Below are positions 53,158 through 62,599 of a stretch of DNA of 64,000 nt, piece by piece. The translations under genes and the position numbers were made by a program. Source of the stretch: Candidatus Epulonipiscium sp. (GTDB lineage Bacteria > Bacillota > Clostridia > Lachnospirales > Defluviitaleaceae); the NCBI GenBank assembly GCA_012521395.1, contig JAAYML010000127.1:38949-102948 (forward strand), written 5' to 3'. Position 1 is the first letter of the stretch, and every line of letters starts with the position of its first letter. The notes under the pieces are model-generated. The model searched no databases and was not told the origin of the DNA. It saw only the letters and a list, made by a program, of their open reading frames with translations.

Positions 53158-54549
53158 TTAAAAATTTGATGGTACATTTTCTGAACCTTTAGTTCCCTCA
53201 GAATTATTAGTTGTTGCTCCCTCATTTTCATTTGCATTTTGATCTGTTTGTGTATTATCCGCCGAAATATCGGATCCACTTATTTCAAGGTCAAATGCAG
53301 GGAAAGGTCTCTTGATATACTCATACTGAATTCTTGTAATTCTGGTAACCGTTTCTTCGTCAATTTCCACCTCTTCTACCTGGAAATAATATCTGTATTC
53401 TACCTTTTCTTTTGAGTAATCTGACAACTCTGCTACAGCTGGAATGTTAACAATATAGACTCTTCCACCTCTGGAAGTTCTTGAATGAACATCCACTTTA
53501 ATATCCTGTATGTTTACATTTAAATTAATGATATCATCTTTTGTAGGAATAATCATCTTCGGATATTGATTTCTATAATTGTTTTCATCCGGAACAAGGT
53601 ATTCTGCAATTGCTAAATCAGTCAGAGCCTGAGCAAAAATATCAAAATTTGCATCAAAAGCATATTCATAATATAAATGGTCATCTTTATTCATGTTGAA
53701 AAATTTATTAACAAACTCTCTGATTAAAAGGGAATCTGCACTAAGTGGCTTATCAATATAATTTATAGGTTTTGCAAAGCTGTTGTTTACAATAGTTCTT
53801 CTGTCTTCTTCTGAAACAGCTTTTTCTCCTTCTTCCTTTAAATAGTAAAATTTAATTTTATTATTTTTATCCTGTATTTTGGCAACATAAGTACATTCAA
53901 GCAAGATTTCATCTTTTTCACTGTCTTCAATAATGATATTGGGATTAATTAAATCATAATAATTTGTCTCAGGATTAAAGCTGAATAATTCATAAAATCT
54001 TTCCTGTGGTATTGTATTGGCCTTTACTTTTACATGAATTAAATAAGTATACGCTTTATCTTTACCATCATTAATATCTTCCTGACTTATTAAATTATAT
54101 TCCAGGTCTTCTACCTTGTTGTAATTAACAACTACATTACCGTTGATTAATAAAAATCGTGGGAAATGGATATCCGTGGTGAAATAATTCTTTTTTAAAT
54201 TTTTTTCCAGTTCTGCAGTCATATAATTTTCTAAACGTTCAAGACTAGCCTGCTTAAAGCTTTCATATACTTCCCTGTAATTGTCATTAGGAATTATAGG
54301 ATAACGGTTTAAGTCTATTAAAACATTCGTTGGAGCATTGTAATACTGATTAAAAAACTTTACAAGTTCATTTTTGATTTTGTCCTGGTCTGGCTTTACG
54401 TCTACTTCTTCTTTCTCCTCAATATTCTCCACCTCTTCAGAAATTAAGTCTGTAACATCCCTGGAAGTAGAATTAAGGAAACTGCACCCAACTAATAATA
54501 GAGACATCAAAACAAACGCAAGCCAGGATTTCCAATGTATATACTTCAA
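53158..54549 (-). CDS. Putative surface lipoprotein in the pilus operon
   Basis: I do not recognise this protein. From the TTG start (GGAG lies eight bases upstream) it is 463 residues with the lipobox SLLLVGCSF near residue 19. It should be processed by signal peptidase II and lipid-anchored outside the membrane. A Glu/Asp-rich stretch (about 32-50) and then mixed alpha/beta sequence follow. The C-terminus is Asn/Gln/Ser/Thr-rich (about 430-463), a flexible tail. A GTG two codons earlier is an alternative start. It is the last gene after the giant pilin and probably cotranscribed. A pilus-anchoring or pilotin-like role is a guess. Confidence 0.8.
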   Translation of the reverse strand: MKYIHWKSWLAFVLMSLLLVGCSFLNSTSRDVTDLISEEVENIEEKEEVDVKPDQDKIKNELVKFFNQYYNAPTNVLIDLNRYPIIPNDNYREVYESFKQASLERLENYMTAELEKNLKKNYFTTDIHFPRFLLINGNVVVNYNKVEDLEYNLISQEDINDGKDKAYTYLIHVKVKANTIPQERFYELFSFNPETNYYDLINPNIIIEDSEKDEILLECTYVAKIQDKNNKIKFYYLKEEGEKAVSEEDRRTIVNNSFAKPINYIDKPLSADSLLIREFVNKFFNMNKDDHLYYEYAFDANFDIFAQALTDLAIAEYLVPDENNYRNQYPKMIIPTKDDIINLNVNIQDIKVDVHSRTSRGGRVYIVNIPAVAELSDYSKEKVEYRYYFQVEEVEIDEETVTRITRIQYEYIKRPFPAFDLEISGSDISADNTQTDQNANENEGATTNNSEGTKGSENVPSNF

Positions 54550-54566
54550 AGTCACCACTCCATTCG

Positions 54567-57224
54567 TTATTTCATTCTCAAGGTTTCTAATTCATAGCGA
54601 ACCCCTTTGAAAGCTTCTATATCACTTGTGTAAAATACTGATTCAGGACTAAGTTGAATTTTTTGACTTTCTTCAGTCTTAATAGTTGCATTCATAAAGA
54701 TTTTTTCTGAATCATCTGGTTTCGCATTATAATTAGTTAATCCCAGATAATCCATCACCACTCTCTTTGCTCCAAAATTTTTACATTTTACCTTAAAGAG
54801 AATATCAGGATCATATGTTATTTCTAAATTGTTTCTAACAAGAATTCCTGCATGACTGCCACTCACTAATTGTCTTGTTGTAAGTGAATAACCTTCATGT
54901 TTACCTTTAGTAATAATAATGCCTTCGAATTCTGACACTCCATCAAAAACAACCCGTCCGTTAGAAACAATTAAAGCTTTTAACTTCTGTAAACTACCGT
55001 CTGCTCTTAAAACAATCGTTCCATTGCCCCGGTCTACAATAATGGTTTCTAAGGGCTCATCCTCTTTATCTTCTACATGAAAATCACTAATATTAATTAT
55101 TTTTTCTTCATTTTCTGCGGTTCTCACAAAGAATACAGGATTATCTGTAGACCATGTAACTTCTTCAGTAGTAAAGTCATTAAACGCATTATAAACTTCT
55201 GTTGTGGCACCAGATGGAGTTTCCGCATATACAATATCTTTATCAAAATCCATCAGATTTACGCTAACAGCCGATGTATTAATATTTTTTATGAAAATGT
55301 CCCTTCTTACAAGCATATAACCTTCGATGCCTCTGAAAGCACCCATGCTATAAAATCCAGATCCGCCATCTGAAAAATATTTTCTTTTGAGCAAGTTCAT
55401 GCTTTCATCTCCAGATAAGTAAGCGAATGCTTTTCCGCCACTGCTAATAATATCAACAGCGGTTAAATCTTCTGCCCCCTGAATACCTGCTGACCAATTA
55501 GGATTAATTTGCATTAAATTACTTTCACTGATACCACCGGCATTAAATAAACGTAAAACTTCTTCTTGCTCATCAAAAGCACCATGTGTATTAATTTGGG
55601 TCTCGCCTATACTTGTGTCAACATCAGCAGGATTACTTTTAGTAACGTAAAAATAACCATTGGCACTTATTCTTGCTGGTGCATAAAAATATGCACTAGT
55701 ATTTAACGCAATTTTATCCTTTCTGATATAATCTTTTCTTTGAGCCAGATAAATTGAATTTCCTATTGGATTTCCATTAAGATATTCTGGAAGATAGTCA
55801 ACTTCTTCATATGGTTCTCCAATGCTCTCATACAAACGGCTAAATCTTGCACCATTATCAAAACTAATCCATGCCTGGCCGTGTACAAAGGCATTCTTTC
55901 CAATGGTAATTAAAGAATTATTTCCTATACAGTAAACACCGCTCGCCTGATTAGGATCATTATTGACACCTGGCCTGTTATTAATACCAAATAAATTACC
56001 GATTATAGTTATTGTAGATTCCTCTGCATAACGATCAATCGCAACATCATTGTCAACATAAACATCTCCGCGAATCAGAATATGATGATCTTTAATAAAA
56101 TCTGACCATGTACGACTTGTCGGGTCACAATATCCTGGATAGTCATCTTCAACAGCTACTGAATGGGCAATGACATTTCCAGTTACGTCAATGACTGTTG
56201 TAGCTGTACTATTGGTAGGTGCTATCGTATGAAGATTGGCTAAAGTTACCACATCACCTTCTACTTTTAGTCTCGAACCATTAGAAACATAAACACCTCC
56301 ATATTCTTCTAATTCAGGATAGGGATGGTCAATGGTAGAAGATGGAATATAGCCTCTTGCCCTTAAATCACCTTTAACCACAACTTCTGCACCATTAGCT
56401 ACTACAAAATCTCCAAAAGTTAATACCGGACTTCTAAAAGCATTGGGAATAATACTTTCCCTGCTACCTGAAGGATCTGTTTTCTTTTTCCATTCGTACT
56501 GTTCTAACAAAATTTCTTCATGTTCGTTAAGACCAGCTAAAATTACATCTCCTTCTAGATCAAGTTCTGATAAAATATCCGTTCCGTTTTGTAAGCTCGC
56601 ATGAACTTTTAATAATAATTTATCCTTTTTATAATATTCAGGATCATCGACACCTACACCTGCTGCTGCCGCATCAGGGTCTGGCACCCTTTCCAACTCA
56701 CCTGTAACAACAATTTTATTTCTTCCATCTTTAACTTCATATTCGATTTTTAATAATTCCGGTTCATTTATAAATTTATCATTTATGAGTGCAAAAGTTT
56801 TTTTGGTTAATGCCTCTTCATATAAATTCATCTTGTCAGTAACTGAATTATATAAATAATAATTATATTTATAAGCATTTGTTTCGCTTCCATCAGGTGA
56901 ATCATCGTATTTTAATCCACCAAAATCAGATGCTTCTACTTTTTTTAAAACAGTTGATTTGGCTTCATCTGAAGCCTCCTTCATAATTCTGGGCATTTCA
57001 GCGATAATAACCTTATTGACATTATCCAGTAACTTTTCGCTAGCTGCTTCTGCGACATGATACAAATTAGAAGTCTTTTTATAAGCATTACTTACTTCAA
57101 CATTTGAAAAAGATATTGCCATAATGGCCCCACCAATAAGGAGCATCACGAGGGTCAAGAATACAACCATAACCAGGGCACTACCTTTTTCAGATTTAAG
57201 GAGTGCTTTTAAATAACTAATCAT
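54567..57224 (-). CDS. Giant PilX/GspK-like minor pilin with beta-helix-like domain
   Basis: The 885-residue protein has a prepilin-like start, KSEKG|SALVMVVFLTL near residues 11-27, but no Glu at position 5. Such pilins (GspK/PilX type) act at the fibre tip in other systems. After the N-terminal helix (to about 100) come repeated short strands with a G-D-x-x-hydrophobic-x-N-G-A/S-x-hydrophobic-x-V-x-G-D/N pattern (about 260-490 and 740-830). This resembles a beta-helix or polymer-forming surface domain. Two unrelated segments lie between. It follows the GspI-like pilin gene by 22 bases and precedes the lipoprotein. An adhesin or tip role is inferred. Confidence 0.8.
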   Translation of the reverse strand: MISYLKALLKSEKGSALVMVVFLTLVMLLIGGAIMAISFSNVEVSNAYKKTSNLYHVAEAASEKLLDNVNKVIIAEMPRIMKEASDEAKSTVLKKVEASDFGGLKYDDSPDGSETNAYKYNYYLYNSVTDKMNLYEEALTKKTFALINDKFINEPELLKIEYEVKDGRNKIVVTGELERVPDPDAAAAGVGVDDPEYYKKDKLLLKVHASLQNGTDILSELDLEGDVILAGLNEHEEILLEQYEWKKKTDPSGSRESIIPNAFRSPVLTFGDFVVANGAEVVVKGDLRARGYIPSSTIDHPYPELEEYGGVYVSNGSRLKVEGDVVTLANLHTIAPTNSTATTVIDVTGNVIAHSVAVEDDYPGYCDPTSRTWSDFIKDHHILIRGDVYVDNDVAIDRYAEESTITIIGNLFGINNRPGVNNDPNQASGVYCIGNNSLITIGKNAFVHGQAWISFDNGARFSRLYESIGEPYEEVDYLPEYLNGNPIGNSIYLAQRKDYIRKDKIALNTSAYFYAPARISANGYFYVTKSNPADVDTSIGETQINTHGAFDEQEEVLRLFNAGGISESNLMQINPNWSAGIQGAEDLTAVDIISSGGKAFAYLSGDESMNLLKRKYFSDGGSGFYSMGAFRGIEGYMLVRRDIFIKNINTSAVSVNLMDFDKDIVYAETPSGATTEVYNAFNDFTTEEVTWSTDNPVFFVRTAENEEKIINISDFHVEDKEDEPLETIIVDRGNGTIVLRADGSLQKLKALIVSNGRVVFDGVSEFEGIIITKGKHEGYSLTTRQLVSGSHAGILVRNNLEITYDPDILFKVKCKNFGAKRVVMDYLGLTNYNAKPDDSEKIFMNATIKTEESQKIQLSPESVFYTSDIEAFKGVRYELETLRMK

Positions 57225-57246
57225 TCCCTATATCCCTCCTTTATCG

Positions 57247-58377
57247 TTAATATGTTAAAATACGATAATCGTGCGCATATATATCGATCATTTCCTTTAG
57301 TATTTTTCCATTTTGACTTTGACGGGCATCTCTTACAATAATTTTGATTAAATAATTCTTCCTTGGAATAAATTTAGTATTCATTTCTACATAAATATTT
57401 CCGCTGTTACTCATAATTTCTTCGAAGCTTTGATCACCATCGTTTACAACTTTTTGAATGGGTAAAATTGTTATTTTATCATCATATTGATCCGTTGAAC
57501 GGAAAGTGGATATAATTACTTTAGCTTTAGACTCATTTTCAACTCTTATCAGCATTTCCTCTTCATTTTTTAAATCATCGTTGGCTCTTGTCATATCAAT
57601 ATTAAGTCTAATAACATCCGTAGTGTTTAAAGTAGGATTTTTACCTACTTTAATATCATACTTCCTTTTTGTACCATCATACTTGATTGTTATATCCGTT
57701 CCATTTTTGGGAATAGCAGTGTTCCACGTACCGTTTATATAGCCAAAAGTTAAGTCTTCAACAATTTTACTGGGATCACCAGTAGGATTATAATTATAAG
57801 TTGAATCATAAGTATATTCTGACTTAAAATAAGTCACATAATTTTCAGATAACAAGGTGAAATCTACTGTATTTAAAGGAGTAGCAGGAAAAGAATCTCC
57901 TTCAACTACAGGAACGGTCATGGGACCTTTTTTCAAAATATATAAATCTGTGGGATCCCCCATAGAATAACTGTCAGTAGTCGCGTCTATTTCTTTAATA
58001 TAAACTTCGTAATAATAATCGTTTGCTTTAAAAATATTATTAAAAGCTGATTCTGTCATCTCTAAAAAACTGTCAATTTCAACTGGAACGCCCTTTTGAC
58101 CAATCGGATCATTTATGGTAGTGTCATGAAGTGGGTCATACTTGGCTAATTTTTCAGTAATTTTCTTTTTGATTTCTTCTGAAAGATTTTCAGACATTAC
58201 GGTTGCGTCATAGTATCTTTTGCTGTTAGCCGTATTATTTCCTGAGGTCAGAACCATTGAGAAAATCGGAATGATAAAAATAGAAAATATAGCAATTGCC
58301 ACAATAATTTCAATCAGAGTAACACCAGATTCATTTTTGATTATATAATTTTTTAACCAATCCTTTACCCTAACCAT
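57247..58377 (-). CDS. GspI/PilV-like minor pilin
   Basis: The protein carries a prepilin signal, ESG|VTLIEIIVAI near 17-31, with Gly at -1 and Glu5. It then has a large extracellular region, for 376 residues in all, far longer than typical GspI/PilV (about 120-200). The C-terminus has beta-rich sequence with a KVVNDGDQSFEEIM segment. AAGGAG lies seven bases before the chosen ATG, seven codons into the longer frame; the upstream ATG overlaps the neighbouring stop codon. It is the third of four minor pilin genes. Its place in the fibre is inferred. Confidence 0.8.
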   Translation of the reverse strand: MVRVKDWLKNYIIKNESGVTLIEIIVAIAIFSIFIIPIFSMVLTSGNNTANSKRYYDATVMSENLSEEIKKKITEKLAKYDPLHDTTINDPIGQKGVPVEIDSFLEMTESAFNNIFKANDYYYEVYIKEIDATTDSYSMGDPTDLYILKKGPMTVPVVEGDSFPATPLNTVDFTLLSENYVTYFKSEYTYDSTYNYNPTGDPSKIVEDLTFGYINGTWNTAIPKNGTDITIKYDGTKRKYDIKVGKNPTLNTTDVIRLNIDMTRANDDLKNEEEMLIRVENESKAKVIISTFRSTDQYDDKITILPIQKVVNDGDQSFEEIMSNSGNIYVEMNTKFIPRKNYLIKIIVRDARQSQNGKILKEMIDIYAHDYRILTY

Positions 58378-58397
58378 AGCGATTCTCCTTAACCTCA

Positions 58398-59714
58398 TTA
58401 TTTATAAACAACCATTATATTATCCACAACTTCACCTGGATTTATCTGAGTTGAACTCTTAGTTGAGAAAATACTTATTCTGTCTTTATAACTACCATTC
58501 ACTTCAACACGCAAAACTTTACCTGTATTATTGGTTATGTTAATTGTAGTGTGTAATAACTGACTTTCCCTTAGTTCTAACACTGTGGAATTAATGACTA
58601 ACCTACATTCTCCCAGTTCCATTTGCTTGCTGAAAGATTTTGTTCCTTCATCAACGGTCGTTAAACTATATTGATAACCATTAGGATTAAGAACAAGATC
58701 AAAAGTAGCTGGCTGAATCGTTGTTGCTTGCACAGTTGTATATTCTCCAGAATCACCAGGACCTACAATATAATAATTATCTCCTGATTCATAAGCATCC
58801 TTGATGGCAATTTTAAAGGTTTTAACACCAGGCTCCTCAGTCCCGGGATTCACTGGTGTAATGGGTGGCTTTACTAAATTGCTGACTTCTTTGATAAAAT
58901 CCCTTAATTCATCTGTTCTAGAACCCGCTGTATTACCACCAATTTCTTTATATATCTTTTCCTGGAGCTTTTCAATTTCTCTAATTGGATTATTATATTC
59001 AAAATCATATTCCATATAATTGCGGTTAATGATTTCATCATCTGCCTGTTGCCCATTATATAAGGAAAAGGTTCGCAAATAAATAGTAGCCAGAACATAA
59101 CCTTCCATATTGCTATTAAGATCAATATTATAGTAACCACGCATATACTCTTTGAAAGTCTCATCAATATCCGTAGTGAGTTTTACATAATAAATAGTAA
59201 AAGGTTTAATATTAGCCTTTAATTGTTCTAAATAAGTATTAACAGATTCATAATAACCGCCTACTTCCATCTCTACAAGCAATTCACGGTATTCTAAATC
59301 ACCCTGGAATTCCCCATTTGGAAGCTTATCAATATCTTCAATGTATTCACCTGAAAGTGAAACCGATTTTCTTTTCCCATTTCTAACTGTATATCTCTTA
59401 ATTATCAAATCGTTTAATTGAGCAGAGCTCTCAAAAAAATACATCTTATGAGCAAATTCTTTATAGGGAAGTATTTTTCTATTGGCAGTTGCAATTTCAT
59501 TTTCACATTCAGCAATTTCAGCTCTGACCGAATCTAATTGCAGTAATTCTGTTTCTTTTTGTTGAATTTGCCGCTTTACATCTTCTATATCATTATTTAA
59601 TTGTTTGATTTGCTGAAGTTGAGGATGTAAAATATACGTCCAGTAAAGGACTATTGATCCGATAATAAAAAGTCCAATCAGTATCACAAGCCCCCAATTA
59701 GTTTTACTCTTCAT
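58398..59714 (-). CDS. pilO: PilO-like pilus assembly protein with long C-terminal extension
   Basis: The N-terminal half resembles PilO, an inner-membrane alignment protein. It has a short cytoplasmic start (MKSKTNWG), a transmembrane helix near 9-28 and a coiled coil near 29-75. A ferredoxin-like region follows with YYESVNTYLEQLKANIKPF near 153-171. PilO is usually about 200 residues. Here 438 residues include an extra C-terminal beta-rich domain after a Pro-rich linker (PPITPVNPGTEEPG near 283-296). Its start overlaps the pilN stop by about ten bases. With pilM and pilN it forms the alignment complex. Extension function unknown. Confidence 0.8.
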   Translation of the reverse strand: MKSKTNWGLVILIGLFIIGSIVLYWTYILHPQLQQIKQLNNDIEDVKRQIQQKETELLQLDSVRAEIAECENEIATANRKILPYKEFAHKMYFFESSAQLNDLIIKRYTVRNGKRKSVSLSGEYIEDIDKLPNGEFQGDLEYRELLVEMEVGGYYESVNTYLEQLKANIKPFTIYYVKLTTDIDETFKEYMRGYYNIDLNSNMEGYVLATIYLRTFSLYNGQQADDEIINRNYMEYDFEYNNPIREIEKLQEKIYKEIGGNTAGSRTDELRDFIKEVSNLVKPPITPVNPGTEEPGVKTFKIAIKDAYESGDNYYIVGPGDSGEYTTVQATTIQPATFDLVLNPNGYQYSLTTVDEGTKSFSKQMELGECRLVINSTVLELRESQLLHTTINITNNTGKVLRVEVNGSYKDRISIFSTKSSTQINPGEVVDNIMVVYK

Positions 59715-60306
59715 CTTGACTCACCGATCCCTTCGTTTTGTCAACATAGAGTGTGATATCATATTCTATCTGCTTGACATAATAACCTTTATCAGCAATC
59801 GTTTCTGTTTGCGTATTGATTACAGTATCCCTGATAAATGGCAAATTCATTAACTGTCCCGCATAGTCAGATACAGTCCTGAAGTCATTTGCTGCTCCAA
59901 AGATACGTATATAAGGATAGTCCCCCTGAATTTTTTCATTACTAACCTGTATTTCTGAAATATGCATTCCTGGAGGCAAATGGCCTGTCAAAATATCTAA
60001 AGTAGTCCGACTTGCAATAGTATTATAGTCTACCTGTTCTAAAAGATTATTTAATAAGACTTTTTCATCTTGTTTTTGACTGAGTTCTTTCTTTAATTCA
60101 TCAATAGTATTATATTTAGGATCTTTCAGTTCAGCATTGAGTTGCGCTAAGGTCTGCTTTTTTTCATTGATAATTCGCATAGGCGTTGTAATTAAAACAG
60201 CTAAAACTGCGATTGCAAAAATGCCAACTATAATCATAAAAAAACCAAATTTCTTTCGTTTTTCTATAAGTATATACTCCTGAGGTATTAGATTAATATC
60301 TTTCAA
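59704..60306 (-). CDS. pilN: PilN-like pilus assembly protein
   Basis: PilN binds PilM through a short N-terminal cytoplasmic peptide and pairs with PilO. The 200-residue protein starts MKDINLIPQEYI, containing the PilM-binding INLIP-type motif at residues 4-8. It has a transmembrane helix near 22-42, a coiled coil (43-90) and a ferredoxin-like C-terminal domain. It follows pilM by 12 bases and overlaps pilO. The motif makes the assignment firm even though the rest is divergent. Confidence 0.9.
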   Translation of the reverse strand: MKDINLIPQEYILIEKRKKFGFFMIIVGIFAIAVLAVLITTPMRIINEKKQTLAQLNAELKDPKYNTIDELKKELSQKQDEKVLLNNLLEQVDYNTIASRTTLDILTGHLPPGMHISEIQVSNEKIQGDYPYIRIFGAANDFRTVSDYAGQLMNLPFIRDTVINTQTETIADKGYYVKQIEYDITLYVDKTKGSVSQDEE

Positions 60307-60318
60307 GTTGATTCCCCC

Positions 60319-61386
60319 CTATTGTACTCTCGTAATTAAACCAAGAACATTTGACAAATAAAGAAAATCATTTTTGAAATTAACCGCATCTCTTGCTTTA
60401 ATGTTGTCTAATATGTCTCCTCTGACAGTATTTATACCAAAAGCCTTGCCAATATATCTGTCAAAATTTTTAAGAAAAGCGCCTCCACCAATTAAATAAA
60501 TAGTTTTTACTTTTCTTGCATTATTTCTAGTATAGTAGAAGTCTAATACCCGGCTAATTTCCTGCACTAAATTTGTATCAATTATTGGCTTTATGATATG
60601 ACTGATATGGCTTCCATATAGATCATCATCAGGCGCTTTATCATCATCATAAATAGCCCCATATCTCCTTTTAAAAATTTCTACTTGTTCATAACTTTCT
60701 TCGCTAAATTCTTTAGCAATAATATTGTTTAACTCATCAAAACCATATAAGATGGTACGTGTAAATAATATTTTTCCATCAGACACAATAGTGGCTGTTG
60801 TGGTTTGTCCACCAATATCTAAAAGCATAATGGAATAAGGTTCTTCTCCCTGGAAGGACATCGATTTATGGGCATAAAGGTTAGCAACTGAATTAGCGGC
60901 TATGTCGATAAACTTAACCTTTAAATTTAACCGCCTTAGTAAATCCATAGCTCCATTAATCATATTATTGGGAGCAGCAACTAATAAAACGTTTAACTTT
61001 TTGCCTTCGTCTGTATTCAAGACCTCCAAAATCTTAAAATCCGTCTGATAGTCTGACACATCTATAGGAAAATACTCCTCTTTTTGGTATTCAAGGACAT
61101 TTCTTAGTTCTTTTTCTTCCATATATGGTACAACAACATCCCTGGTAATAATGGATGTACTCTGTATGGTAATAGCAGCATTCTGCTCCGTAATATGTTT
61201 CTTTTTTAACAAATGAAAAGCAGCATTATAAACAGCTTCCATATCTACTATGAAGCCGTCACGGACAGCATTATTAGGTGTTGGATCTATTCCATAGTTT
61301 TGGACATGAATAATCCTCCCTTTTTTTGTGCCCAGTACAAACTTAATATTACTGTTCCCAATTTCAATGCCAAGCAATTGTCCCAT
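60319..61386 (-). CDS. pilM: PilM-like actin-fold pilus assembly protein
   Basis: PilM is a cytoplasmic actin-like ATP-binding protein that anchors PilN. The 355-residue protein starts MGQLLGIEIGNSNIKFVLG, an actin-fold phosphate-1 motif. LLDIGGQTTTATIV lies near 197-210 (phosphate-2) and IYLIGGGAFLKN near 302-313 (adenosine motif). GAGGGG lies seven bases before the ATG. It heads the pilM-N-O group. PilP and PilQ homologues are absent, as expected for a single-membrane cell. Confidence 0.92.
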   Translation of the reverse strand: MGQLLGIEIGNSNIKFVLGTKKGRIIHVQNYGIDPTPNNAVRDGFIVDMEAVYNAAFHLLKKKHITEQNAAITIQSTSIITRDVVVPYMEEKELRNVLEYQKEEYFPIDVSDYQTDFKILEVLNTDEGKKLNVLLVAAPNNMINGAMDLLRRLNLKVKFIDIAANSVANLYAHKSMSFQGEEPYSIMLLDIGGQTTTATIVSDGKILFTRTILYGFDELNNIIAKEFSEESYEQVEIFKRRYGAIYDDDKAPDDDLYGSHISHIIKPIIDTNLVQEISRVLDFYYTRNNARKVKTIYLIGGGAFLKNFDRYIGKAFGINTVRGDILDNIKARDAVNFKNDFLYLSNVLGLITRVQ

Positions 61387-61410
61387 ATTCACACCCCTCA
61401 TTTGATTAAT

Positions 61411-61998
61411 TTAATTAGCCAAAATTTTTTTATATTTAATAGAAACTTCCCCCGTAATGTCATAATCAACATCTTTTTTAACGTGATTATCCTGGGGAAT
61501 CAGTGCCCTTATTCTAATTTTAAAGTTGTCATCGATTAAGCCATCCTTATTTTTATCTAAGTCAGGGTCAAGATTACCATCTGCGTCTACCAGATTAGCA
61601 GGTTCAAACTCAATCAATTCTATATTATCTGATAAAATAACTCCATTATAATAAACTTGTTTGGCTAAAGAGTCAAATTCAAAAACAACATCAGGAACAC
61701 TGGCAGATGTGTCAATCCCCGGTGTATCATTCATTTCAAGTGCCAGAATTTGATTACCAGTCAAATTATCGATTTGTATTCCTTTCGCCCTTCTTATCTC
61801 TTCAATCATAAAATCAAGCACTATTCTGGCATTTTCCAGGGTTTCAATTTGCCGTTGCGTCCTTCCTGTCGTAGAACTAAAGTTAATCATAATTCCCATT
61901 ATACTCACACTAAGAATAGCAAAAATCGTCAGAGCAATGATAACCTCTATTAAAGTAAAAGCTTTTTCATCATTAATTCTTTGGATAATATTTCTCAT
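61411..61998 (-). CDS. GspJ/PilW-like minor pilin
   Basis: The 195-residue protein has the prepilin region NDEKA|FTLIEVIIALTIF near 9-26, with Glu5 but Ala rather than Gly at -1. A hydrophobic helix and a beta-rich globular domain follow. They include RQIETLENARIVLDFMIEEIRR near 47-68, which is typical for GspJ/PilW. AGGTG lies five bases before the ATG; an ATG three bases earlier is an alternative. It sits between the FimT-like and pilM genes. Ala at -1 can slow prepilin peptidase cleavage. Confidence 0.82.
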   Translation of the reverse strand: MRNIIQRINDEKAFTLIEVIIALTIFAILSVSIMGIMINFSSTTGRTQRQIETLENARIVLDFMIEEIRRAKGIQIDNLTGNQILALEMNDTPGIDTSASVPDVVFEFDSLAKQVYYNGVILSDNIELIEFEPANLVDADGNLDPDLDKNKDGLIDDNFKIRIRALIPQDNHVKKDVDYDITGEVSIKYKKILAN

Positions 61999-62013
61999 CA
62001 TATCACCTACCAA

Positions 62014-62565
62014 CTACTCTGTAATAGTTGTTTTAGCAGTTAATTGATTAACTAGAACTTCCTTTTTGACATCAAAATCTTCTATTTCAACACTAATCCT
62101 GATTAGTGAATTAATCGCATTCCAATCGTAACAACTACCTGCTGCATCCTTTATTCTTACTCTACCCTTTTCGTCAAACTGAATTTCTTTAATCAGTATT
62201 TCTGTAGAATGCCCCATCACAGGTCTTATTAAGACTCCAGCAGGAATTTCTGGCTGAGTTCCTTCATATACTTCCGGACCACAAAGTTCATATTTCGTGA
62301 AATAGTCTTTTGTATTAACCGTTACAGGATCACTAAAAACAATTTTGTATTCATAATCCCCACCCACTATTGGATTATAATGTGTTCGGGCATAAGTATG
62401 AACTCGGTTAATATCCATGGCAATTTGAGAAGAAACGCTTTTAATACGGTTCCTCTGAACAACACCAAAAGAAGGAACAACAATAGCAGCCAAAATAGAC
62501 ATTATGGCCATAATAATAATCAGTTCTATAATCGTAAAGCCAAAATGGTTAAATAATTTTTTCAT
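62014..62565 (-). CDS. GspH/FimT-like minor pilin
   Basis: The 183-residue protein has a prepilin signal, NHFG|FTIIELIIIM near 5-18, with Gly at -1 and Glu5. A beta-rich C-terminal domain contains the region with FGVVQRNRIKSVSSQIAMDI near 27-46. FimT/GspH pilins recruit the other minor pilins in priming. A second FimT-like gene lies at 51253-51714. GAGGA lies nine bases before this ATG; an ATG three codons upstream overlaps that site. It follows pilD by 34 bases. Confidence 0.82.
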   Translation of the reverse strand: MKKLFNHFGFTIIELIIIMAIMSILAAIVVPSFGVVQRNRIKSVSSQIAMDINRVHTYARTHYNPIVGGDYEYKIVFSDPVTVNTKDYFTKYELCGPEVYEGTQPEIPAGVLIRPVMGHSTEILIKEIQFDEKGRVRIKDAAGSCYDWNAINSLIRISVEIEDFDVKKEVLVNQLTAKTTITE

Positions 62566-62599
62566 TACCACCATTCCTCACTTGACTCTATATTTATAA

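Noticed and set aside
61213-61539. A 108-codon reading frame across the pilM start region on the plus strand
   Set aside because: It overlaps two well supported genes on the other strand and has no domain.
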